From positions 1,922,001 to 1,986,000 of the forward strand of contig CAWBTU010000006.1 in assembly GCA_963791805.1 (NCBI GenBank): DNA of 64,000 nucleotides. Reading direction: 5' to 3'. Positions 52,013-59,634 of the stretch are shown here, piece after piece. Each line of letters opens with the position of its first letter. The first letter of the stretch is position 1. The position numbers and the translations under genes were made by a program. A model generated the notes under the pieces. It searched no databases. It saw nothing but the letters and a program-made list of their open reading frames with translations, and was not told where the DNA came from. This DNA comes from JACMJL01 sp963791805 (GTDB lineage: Bacteria > Bacillota > Clostridia > Clostridiales > Clostridiaceae).

Positions 52013-52661
52013 TCTTATTCCTCCTTGTAGTTATAGCAATTCCGTCACCCATAGGCAATACTGAAGTAATTAAATCTTCTCTAGAGGAAACTTCATTTAA
52101 ATAGTTTTTCATTCTTTTAACAATAGTAATTTTTCTTCTTTTTAATAGTTCTTTTGAAGCCACCATTCCTCTAAAAAGAACATTATCGGCTACAATAACT
52201 CCATCTTCACTTAATAACCTTAAACAATGTGGTAAAAAATGATTATAATGACCTTTGCTTGCATCCATAAATATAAAATCATACTCACCTTGAAGATTTT
52301 CAAGTACTTCCATACAATCACCTTCAATGACATGTATCTTGTCTGATAATCCAAAGGCTTCAATATTATATCGTGCCTTATCAATCATATCTTTGTCTCT
52401 TTCAATTGTAGTTACTTCACAAGCACCCTGTGAAGCTATATTCATCAAAATAGCAGAGTAACCTATAGCCGTACCTAGTTCCAATATTTTTTTAGGTTTT
52501 TTTATTGTAATCATTAATTCTAGAAATCTTGCAACTTCCTTCTGAATGATTGGCACTAGATTCTTCGCCGCATACTCCTCTAAATTTTTTAATTCACCAT
52601 CATGTTCTATTATAAGACCTCTAATGTATTCCTCCATATAATCGTAGGTTATATCACTCAT
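52005..52661 (-). CDS. SAM-dependent O-methyltransferase (TrmR/YrrM-like)
   Basis: A 218-residue cytosolic methyltransferase. SAM-binding motif ILELGTAIGYSAILM near residues 55-70 and GEYDFIFMDASKGHY near 130. In Bacillus the YrrM (TrmR) enzyme methylates 5-hydroxyuridine in tRNA; neighbouring U32 peptidase and udk here reproduce the same order. Operon with mltG upstream. Confidence 0.9.
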   Translation of the reverse strand: MSDITYDYMEEYIRGLIIEHDGELKNLEEYAAKNLVPIIQKEVARFLELMITIKKPKKILELGTAIGYSAILMNIASQGACEVTTIERDKDMIDKARYNIEAFGLSDKIHVIEGDCMEVLENLQGEYDFIFMDASKGHYNHFLPHCLRLLSEDGVIVADNVLFRGMVASKELLKRRKITIVKRMKNYLNEVSSREDLITSVLPMGDGIAITTRRNKNV

Positions 52662-52686
52662 ATTATTCTCCTATAAAAAAATCAAC

Positions 52687-53721
52687 TTACTTTTTTTCAT
52701 ACTTTCTAACATTTTCATTGTGCTCATCTAAAGTTTTAGCAAAAACCATAGTTCCATCATTTTGAACCATATTGGCAACGAAATATAGGTAATCGGTGTT
52801 AGCCGGATTCAATGCTGCCTCTATAGCGGCCCTTCCAGGACAACATATTGGTCCTACTGGTAAGCCTTTAGATAAATATGTGTTATAAGGAGACTTGAAC
52901 TGAGTGTCTTTTGTTGAAAGAATTACAGTATCCTTATCCATGGCATAGTTAACAGTAGCACAAGACTCTAGTTTCATGCTTTTCTTTAATCTATTATTAA
53001 AAACTGAAGCAACTATTGGTCTTTCACTCTTAGCTTGGGCTTCTTTTTCAACAATTGATGCCATAGTAATAGTTTTGTCTATATCCGCTTTATTTATAAC
53101 TGTATTTTGTTTTACTCTAATATCCTCAATTATATATTCAAATCTAATTAGCATTTCAGTTATAATTTGTTCTCCTGAAATTCCTTTTTTAAATTCATAG
53201 GTATCGGGAAATAAAAATCCTTCTAATTGATACCTTCTATTGGAATCACTCTTAATATAATCAGGCACTGTATATTTAACACAAGCACTTATAAAATCAT
53301 CTTTAGATATCAAACCATATTCCTGAAGTTTTTCACCCATTTTCTCAATATTGAATCCTTCTGGAAAAGTTACTTTCACAAGATTTTTATCCTTCTTGTC
53401 CATTTCTAAAACATTAATAAATTGAGATAGAGTAATATCTGATGAAATAGTAGTGGTTCCTGGTTTAATATTCTTAGGACTTAAATTTTTAACTTTGATA
53501 TAAAACTTTAAAAGGTCTTTACTATTCAATTTTCCTTCACTGTGAAGATTATTAATAACCTTGTTCACTGAATCACCTTTATTTACGGTAATTTCAATCT
53601 GAGTATTTTTTTGTTTGAAGGGATGTTTCACAATCTTAGCTTGAATATAAGCTTGAAACCCAAATATTAAAACACAAATAACCACTGCAACTGAAAGCAA
53701 TGCTATCATTACTTTTTTCAC
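52687..53721 (-). CDS. mltG: Endolytic peptidoglycan transglycosylase MltG
   Basis: A 344-residue membrane-anchored YceG-type lytic transglycosylase. One N-terminal span (ALLSVAVVICVLIFGFQAYI), a LysM-like N-subdomain, then the catalytic domain with IVEKEAQAKSERPIVASVF (catalytic Glu) near residue 223 and YLSKGLPVGPICCPGRAAI. Cleaves nascent glycan strands. Located 25 bp ahead of the O-methyltransferase gene, as part of the operon. Confidence 0.94.
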   Translation of the reverse strand: MKKVMIALLSVAVVICVLIFGFQAYIQAKIVKHPFKQKNTQIEITVNKGDSVNKVINNLHSEGKLNSKDLLKFYIKVKNLSPKNIKPGTTTISSDITLSQFINVLEMDKKDKNLVKVTFPEGFNIEKMGEKLQEYGLISKDDFISACVKYTVPDYIKSDSNRRYQLEGFLFPDTYEFKKGISGEQIITEMLIRFEYIIEDIRVKQNTVINKADIDKTITMASIVEKEAQAKSERPIVASVFNNRLKKSMKLESCATVNYAMDKDTVILSTKDTQFKSPYNTYLSKGLPVGPICCPGRAAIEAALNPANTDYLYFVANMVQNDGTMVFAKTLDEHNENVRKYEKK

Positions 53722-53754
53722 AATACCACCTCATCAAATATTCATCTTATGTTT

Positions 53755-55578
53755 TTATGCTTTTCTGCTTGCTTTTCTTCTTAAGTCTGAGTTAAGAATT
53801 TTTTTCCTCATTCTTACATTCTTAGGGGTTACTTCAACTAGTTCATCAGAAGAAATAAACTCTAAGCACTGCTCTAATGACATTTGTCTAACTGGAACTA
53901 GTTTTAATGCTTCATCTGTTCCTGATGATCTTGTATTAGAAAGATGTTTCTTCTTACAAACATTAACTTCAATATCTTCAGCTCTTGAACATTCTCCAGC
54001 TATCATACCTTCATAAACGTCTTGGCCTGGACTAAGGAATAGATTTCCTCTCTCCTGTGCATTAAATAGTCCATAAGTTATTGCTACTCCTGTCTCAAAA
54101 ACACAAAGTGATCCTCTGCTTCTTTCAGGAATTTCTCCTCTATAATTATCATAACCATCTAAAACGTGATTCATTATACCGTTTCCTTTAGTATCAGTCA
54201 TGAATTCATTTCTAAAACCGATAAGTCCTCTAGCAGGAATAACGAATTCTAATCTTGTATATCCATTAACTGCAGAAGTCATATTTACCATTTCTGCTTT
54301 TCTAGGTCCTAGCTTTTCCATTACAACACCCATAAAGTCTTCAGGAACATCTATAGTTAAATATTCAATTGGCTCTAACTTAGCGCCATTCTCTTCTTTA
54401 AATATAACACTTGGTTTGGAAACTTGAAATTCATATCCTTCTCTTCTCATTGTTTCAATTAATACAGAAAGATGCAGTTCTCCTCTTCCACTAACTTTAA
54501 AGGCATCTGCAGCTTCAGTTTCTTCAACTCTTAGGCTTACATTTGTTTCTAATTCTTTCATTAATCTGTCTCTTAAATGTCTTGAAGTTACAAAAGTTCC
54601 ATCTTGACCAGCAAAAGGAGAATCGTTTACCATGAAATTCATGCTTAGAGTAGGTTCGTCAATATCAACAAAAGGCAAAGCCTCTGGGTTGTTAATATCA
54701 GCAATTGTTTCTCCAATATTGATATCTGGTATTCCTGAAACTGCTATAATATCCCCTAACTTAGCTTCATCTGTTTCTTCTTTTTTAAGACCATTATATA
54801 CATAAAGATTAGAAACTTTTACATTCATAGTTTTGCCTTCTCTAATAATTAAAGCAACTTGTTGATTTTTCTTAATAGAACCACGTTCAATTTTACCAAT
54901 ACCTATTTTACCTACATATTCATTATAGTCTATAGTACTAACAAGCATTTGTAATGGAGCATCTAGATACCCCTGAGGTGGTTTAACATTTCTAATAATA
55001 GTTTTAAATAATGGATCTAGATCCTTACTTTCTTGATCTACTTCCATTTTTGCTATACCTTCTCTAGCTGAGCAATAAACTATTTCGAAATCCAATTGTT
55101 CATCACTAGCACCAAGTTCTACGAACAGGTCAAATACTTCATCTATTACAACTGTTGGTCTTGCATCTGCTCTATCGATTTTATTTATAACAACAATAGG
55201 TTTTAATCCTAATTCTAAAGCCTTCTTTAAAACAAATTTTGTTTGTGGCATTGGTCCTTCATATGCATCTACAACTAGTAAAACTGAATCAACCATTTTT
55301 AATACACGTTCAACTTCTCCACCAAAATCTGCATGTCCTGGAGTATCAACTATATTAATCTTAATTCCATCATACATAACTGCTGTGTTTTTAGATAGAA
55401 TTGTGATTCCTCTTTCTTTTTCTAAATCATTTGAATCCATTACTCTCTCTACTACTTTCTCATTGTCTCTGTATATATGGCTCTGTTTTAAAAGTGCATC
55501 AACCAAAGTAGTCTTACCGTGGTCAACGTGCGCTATAATCGCAATATTTCTAACATCTGTTCTTGTAAATAAATTCAT
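53755..55578 (-). CDS. typA: Ribosome-associated GTPase TypA/BipA
   Basis: A 607-residue translational GTPase. G1 AHVDHGKTTLVDAL near residues 16-29, effector loop ERGITILSKN, G3 DTPGHADFGGEV near 77, G4 NKIDRADARP near 131. EF-G-like domains and the BipA-specific C-terminus (EGMIAGECSRAEDIEVN) follow. Acts on ribosomes in stress or cold. Monocistronic or first before mltG (33 bp gap). Confidence 0.97.
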   Translation of the reverse strand: MNLFTRTDVRNIAIIAHVDHGKTTLVDALLKQSHIYRDNEKVVERVMDSNDLEKERGITILSKNTAVMYDGIKINIVDTPGHADFGGEVERVLKMVDSVLLVVDAYEGPMPQTKFVLKKALELGLKPIVVINKIDRADARPTVVIDEVFDLFVELGASDEQLDFEIVYCSAREGIAKMEVDQESKDLDPLFKTIIRNVKPPQGYLDAPLQMLVSTIDYNEYVGKIGIGKIERGSIKKNQQVALIIREGKTMNVKVSNLYVYNGLKKEETDEAKLGDIIAVSGIPDINIGETIADINNPEALPFVDIDEPTLSMNFMVNDSPFAGQDGTFVTSRHLRDRLMKELETNVSLRVEETEAADAFKVSGRGELHLSVLIETMRREGYEFQVSKPSVIFKEENGAKLEPIEYLTIDVPEDFMGVVMEKLGPRKAEMVNMTSAVNGYTRLEFVIPARGLIGFRNEFMTDTKGNGIMNHVLDGYDNYRGEIPERSRGSLCVFETGVAITYGLFNAQERGNLFLSPGQDVYEGMIAGECSRAEDIEVNVCKKKHLSNTRSSGTDEALKLVPVRQMSLEQCLEFISSDELVEVTPKNVRMRKKILNSDLRRKASRKA

Positions 55579-55692
55579 TTTATTCCTCCAAAATTTTAAT
55601 CAAATAAAAATTGGATACTAATTGTGTATCCAATCTTCTAGTTACCATATCTATTCTAATATTATGTGGTCGAAAAGTCAAATAAACAGTCT

Positions 55693-56033
55693 TTATTTAC
55701 TTCCTGAACTTAAACCAACTGCACCGTTTATTATTGCCATAATCTCTTCCCAAACTGGTCCAAATTTTTGTTCAGCCATTAGGTAGTTACCAAAGTCAGG
55801 ATTTTCAATCATAAGCTTAGTGAATTTTGTGAATTTTTCTTTTGTAGCTGGAGTCACATCTCCCTTTTGCATTTTTTCGTTATAAGCTTCTACTTGAACT
55901 ACTCTGAATTCATCTAGCATTTTTTGCAGGCGTCATTTGCCATAAGAATTTTATTAGCTTCTTGCAATTGTATTACCTCTGGACATTTTTTTACTGCTTC
56001 TGCAAATATGTTTGCATCATCTTTTATACTCAA
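55693..56033 (-). pseudogene. YlbF/YmcA family protein, frameshifted
   Basis: Two frames together form a YlbF-type protein of about 113 residues. The 5' part starts at TTG 56033 after AAGGGGGG and encodes LSIKDDANIFAEAVKKCPEV up to NDACKK; a stop follows in this frame. The rest (MLDEFRVVQVEAYNEKMQ to the end at 55693) resumes one base away. Adding one A to the 6-A run near 55920 joins them as DACKKMLDEF. Homologues regulate RNase Y activity, and the gene precedes RNase J in this window. Sequencing error, mutation or slippage possible. Confidence 0.85.
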
Positions 56034-56051
56034 TCGTTATCCCCCCTTATA

Positions 56052-57719
56052 TTAAACTTCCATAATTATTGGAAGTATCATTGGTTTTCTTTTAGTTTTC
56101 TCATATAAATACTGTCTCAAAGCTTCCTTTATACTAGATTTTATTGAAGACCATTCAGTAATGTGCTTTTCTTCGCAGCCTCTTAACACTTCTTTGACTA
56201 CTTCCCTTGCCTCACCCATTAAATCTTCTGATTCTCTAACATAAACAAAGCCTCTAGATATTATATCTGGTCCAGCAATTACTGTTCCACTTTCTTTTTC
56301 AATTGTAACTACTACTGTCAAAATACCGTCCTCAGAAAGGTGCTTTCTGTCTCTAAGAACTATATTACCAACGTCACCAACTCCAAGTCCATCTACAAAT
56401 ACTTGACCTGAAATAACTGTGCCACCTTTTCTGATTCCATCTCTTGCAAGTTCAATTACATCACCATTATCAGCCACAATAATGTTTTCATGTGGCATTC
56501 CAAGTTTTTCAGCCAGTTCTAAATGTTGCTTTAAATGTCTATACTCACCATGAACTGGCATAAAATACTTTGGTTTAATAAGGCTATGCATAAGCTTCAA
56601 TTCTTCTTGTCTTGCATGACCTGAAACGTGTACATCTTCAAGTGCTTCATAAATAACTTCTGCGCCTTTTTTAAATAACTGATTAATCACTCCAGAAACT
56701 AATTTTTCGTTTCCAGGAATAGGAGTTGCAGAAATAATTACTAAATCACCTTCTACAATATTAACCTTTTTATGCTCTGAAGCCGCCATTCTTGAAAGCG
56801 CTGACATAGGTTCTCCCTGACTTCCTGTTGTTATAATAACAATTTTATCAGGGTTATATCTGTTAATAGCGTCAATTCCAATCATTGTGCCTTCTTCATA
56901 TTTTATATATCCTAGTTCAGTAGCAACAGCTACTATATTCTCCATACTTCTTCCTGAGACTGCAACTTTTCTTCCGAATTTCTCTGCAGCTGTAATTATT
57001 TGCTGTACTCTATGAACATTTGATGCAAAAGATGCTACAATAATTCTTCCACTAACATTAGCAAAAATCCTCTCAAAGGTTTCTCCTACAGTAACTTCAG
57101 ACATTGTGTATCCTGGTCTTTCAACGTTTGTACTTTCACAAAGCATGGCAAGAACTCCTCGTTTGCCTAGTTCTGCAAATCTTGCAAAATCAGCAACACA
57201 TCCATCAATTGGAGTATAATCAATTTTAAAATCTCCAGTATGGAAAACAACTCCTACAGGTGTATGTACTGCTATTGCACATGAATCAGGAATACTATGA
57301 CTTGTTCTAATAAACTCAACAGAAATACTATCTAGTTTAATAATGTCTTTTGGATTAACTTTAATTAGTTCAACTACGTTTAAAAGACCATGCTCTTTTA
57401 ACTTTATTTCAATAATACCGATTGTAAGTTTTGTTCCATATACCGGTACATTTAATTCTTTTAATACATAGGGTAATGCACCTATATGATCCTCATGACC
57501 ATGAGTTAAAAATATTCCTTTAACTTTATCTTTATTCTTCACTAGATAAGTAACATCTGGAATAACTAAATCGATTCCAAACATCTCTTCATCAGGAAAT
57601 TTCAAACCGCAATCTATAACGATTATTTCATTTTTATATTCTATTGCAGTAATATTCTTACCAATTTCGTTCATTCCTCCTAGAGGAATTATCCTAATCT
57701 TTTCTTTTTCTTTTTTCAA
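56052..57719 (-). CDS. rnj: Ribonuclease J
   Basis: A 555-residue beta-CASP metallo-beta-lactamase ribonuclease with endonuclease and 5'-exonuclease activity in RNA turnover. Metal motif THGHEDHIGALPYV near 73, HTGDFKID near 161, beta-CASP region SGRSMENI near 262, H-loop VHVSGHARQEE near 362. The start is TTG at 57719 after AAGGTGG. The Fur-type gene is 45 bp upstream. Confidence 0.95.
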   Translation of the reverse strand: MKKEKEKIRIIPLGGMNEIGKNITAIEYKNEIIVIDCGLKFPDEEMFGIDLVIPDVTYLVKNKDKVKGIFLTHGHEDHIGALPYVLKELNVPVYGTKLTIGIIEIKLKEHGLLNVVELIKVNPKDIIKLDSISVEFIRTSHSIPDSCAIAVHTPVGVVFHTGDFKIDYTPIDGCVADFARFAELGKRGVLAMLCESTNVERPGYTMSEVTVGETFERIFANVSGRIIVASFASNVHRVQQIITAAEKFGRKVAVSGRSMENIVAVATELGYIKYEEGTMIGIDAINRYNPDKIVIITTGSQGEPMSALSRMAASEHKKVNIVEGDLVIISATPIPGNEKLVSGVINQLFKKGAEVIYEALEDVHVSGHARQEELKLMHSLIKPKYFMPVHGEYRHLKQHLELAEKLGMPHENIIVADNGDVIELARDGIRKGGTVISGQVFVDGLGVGDVGNIVLRDRKHLSEDGILTVVVTIEKESGTVIAGPDIISRGFVYVRESEDLMGEAREVVKEVLRGCEEKHITEWSSIKSSIKEALRQYLYEKTKRKPMILPIIMEV

Positions 57720-57764
57720 AATCTACCCACCTTCTTAAATTATCATTCGTATTCATTCTTTAAT

Positions 57765-58226
57765 TTATGAATGGCTATTATTTTTACATCCATCACATAA
57801 TCCAAAAAACTTTACGCTGTGATCCTTTACAAAAAAATTATATTTTTCTTCAATACTATGCTCTAAATTATCAAGCAAATCAACTTCTACCTCGATAATT
57901 TTACCACATTCAGTGCATATTAAGTGATGATGCTGATGATGTTCATATTCATGAATTAACTCATACCGGTTGCATCCATCATTTAAACTAATTTTACATA
58001 TTACACCTAATTCCTCTAAAAGCTGAACAGTTCTATAAACAGTTGCAAGCCCTATTTCTGGACATTCTTTTTTTACTTCATCATATAACTCTTCAACAGT
58101 TAGATGATTTCCTTCATTATCAATTATAATATTCACTATAGCTCTTCTCTGAGGCGTTAGTTTATATCCTTTTTCTTTTAAGTTTATCTTCAATTTATTT
58201 TTTTCTTGTGGCGATAACTTTGACAT
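57765..58226 (-). CDS. Fur family metalloregulator
   Basis: A 153-residue repressor. The winged-helix half (KLTPQRRAIVNIIIDNEGNHLTVEELYDEV, recognition helix GLATVYRTVQLLEE) is followed by the metal site HEHHQHHHLICTECGKI and the structural zinc cysteines CTEC and CDGC. The His-rich cluster fits Fur or PerR; Zur is less likely. Which metal or signal it senses cannot be told from motif alone. It precedes rnj. Confidence 0.92.
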   Translation of the reverse strand: MSKLSPQEKNKLKINLKEKGYKLTPQRRAIVNIIIDNEGNHLTVEELYDEVKKECPEIGLATVYRTVQLLEELGVICKISLNDGCNRYELIHEYEHHQHHHLICTECGKIIEVEVDLLDNLEHSIEEKYNFFVKDHSVKFFGLCDGCKNNSHS

Positions 58227-58354
58227 TATATTTTACCCCGCTTAAACAAAATTTATAAAAAAAATGTAAGTACTTCTTAAAAGTATAAATGATAGTTGAT
58301 TTCATTCTAATCTCAAATCAATCTACAGTCAATTGATAAGCATTTGTAAAATTG

Positions 58355-58624
58355 CTAGTTCTTGTACTCGCCTTCTTCTCCCATAACCATTTCAAAAGCT
58401 TCTTCTACTAACTTAAACTCTTCATCATCGTCAATAGTTACAAGTAAATCATTTCCATCATCATCTTGATCGATTCTTAAGGCAATAGGATCTTCTTCCT
58501 CTCCTTCAATTGGGATTACAATAACATATTCCCTATCTTCAATATCAAGCTTTGTAATTACCTCAAATTCAACTTCGATTCCATCCTCATCTGTCAGTAC
58601 AATTGTGCTTATTTCATTTTCCAT
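58355..58624 (-). CDS. DUF1292 family acidic protein
   Basis: An 89-residue strongly acidic protein (pattern VLTDEDGIEVEFEVI, PIEGEEEDPIALRID). This is DUF1292, a small family usually located between ireB/ruvX and the fur-type gene in clostridia. Function unknown. ATG follows AAGGAGG. Confidence 0.86.
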   Translation of the reverse strand: MENEISTIVLTDEDGIEVEFEVITKLDIEDREYVIVIPIEGEEEDPIALRIDQDDDGNDLLVTIDDDEEFKLVEEAFEMVMGEEGEYKN

Positions 58625-58655
58625 ATTTAAATCCTCCTTTAATTTAGGTGATATT

Positions 58656-59078
58656 TTATTCCACTTTTTTTGATATACTGTCCAAATAACCTTGAAGTAT
58701 GTATGTTGCTGCCACCTTATCTACAATTAGTTTCCTTTTACTCCTTGACATATCAGCCTCTAACATGGCTCTAGTAGCTGCAACTGTTGTTAATCGTTCA
58801 TCCCACAATATTACTTCTAATTTAAAAATATTTTTAATTTTTTCAGCAAATACTTTTACTTTTTCACCTTGTGGTCCGACAGTTCCATTCATATTTTTAG
58901 GAAATCCTAAAACTATTTTTTCAACCGTGTATTCACTACAAATCTTACTTAGTTCTTCAATGTCCACATCTTCATTTTTTCGTCTAATGGTGGTAATTCC
59001 TTGTGCTGTATAGCCTAAAGGGTCACAAATAGCAACACCTATAGTTCTGTCTCCTAAATCTAATCCCAAAATTCTCAT
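58656..59078 (-). CDS. ruvX: YqgF/RuvX family putative Holliday junction resolvase
   Basis: A 140-residue RNase H-like protein. GLDLGDRTIGVAIC near residue 4, IVLGFPKNMNGTVGPQG near 55 and WDERLTTVAA near 91 hold the acidic active site. Family members act as nucleases in Holliday junction resolution or pre-16S rRNA 5'-end maturation. Downstream of ireB in the usual cluster. Confidence 0.93.
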   Translation of the reverse strand: MRILGLDLGDRTIGVAICDPLGYTAQGITTIRRKNEDVDIEELSKICSEYTVEKIVLGFPKNMNGTVGPQGEKVKVFAEKIKNIFKLEVILWDERLTTVAATRAMLEADMSRSKRKLIVDKVAATYILQGYLDSISKKVE

Positions 59079-59183
59079 TTATTGCTCCTTATCAATATAA
59101 AATCATACTATAAAAAACTCTCGATTAGCTTAATCAAAAGCCAAGTTTAAAAATCGAATAATGGAAAGTGCGAAATTAAAGAA

Positions 59184-59207
59184 GCTTTTCTGTTTAAACA
59201 GAAAAGC
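59184..59207. repeat. 24-bp perfect palindrome
   Basis: GCTTTTCTGTTTAAACAGAAAAGC. A second, shorter imperfect hairpin (AGATATTTACT / AGTAAAACATCT) follows immediately at 59208-59236. Together they form an inverted-repeat cluster between ruvX and ireB. Confidence 0.55.
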
Positions 59208-59273
59208 AGATATTTACTTTTAGAGTAAAACATCTAGAAAAACTTCTCTAATCCTATGTTTTTAATTAAAATA

Positions 59274-59293
59274 GAAATGCCTTTTGGCATTTC
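59274..59293 (-). terminator. Terminator of ireB
   Basis: GAAATGCC-TTTT-GGCATTTC (8-bp perfect stem) abuts the ireB stop; TATTTT follows on the minus strand. Confidence 0.8.
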
Positions 59294-59294
59294 T

Positions 59295-59549
59295 TTATTT
59301 GATATCTAGGTAAGACTTCAATACTTCTTCAAGAATTTCGTCTCTCTCCAACTTTCTAACTAATGCCCTAGCTCCGTTGTAATTTGTAATATAAGTTGGA
59401 TCACCAGAAATTAAATATCCAACCAGTTGATTTACAGGATTATATCCTTTCTCAATTAAAGAATCATAGACCTCTGTTAAAATTGTTTTTGTTAGGTCCT
59501 TTTTATTCTTTGAAAAATCAAACTGCATTGTATTTTCATTATTCCCCAT
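59295..59549 (-). CDS. ireB: IreB family regulatory phosphoprotein (UPF0297)
   Basis: An 84-residue protein of the IreB/YrzL family. Typical motif QLVGYLISGDPTYITNYNGA near residue 41 and the N-terminal FDFSKNKKDL; in Enterococcus it is phosphorylated by the Ser/Thr kinase IreK in beta-lactam tolerance. Its position between ruvX and alaS matches other clostridia. Confidence 0.93.
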   Translation of the reverse strand: MGNNENTMQFDFSKNKKDLTKTILTEVYDSLIEKGYNPVNQLVGYLISGDPTYITNYNGARALVRKLERDEILEEVLKSYLDIK

Positions 59550-59634
59550 ACCCTCTTCACTCCTTTTCTTACCATTTGAAAATGATAAATAGGATCGATA
59601 TATATATTATAGAACACATTTCAATAAAAGTATA

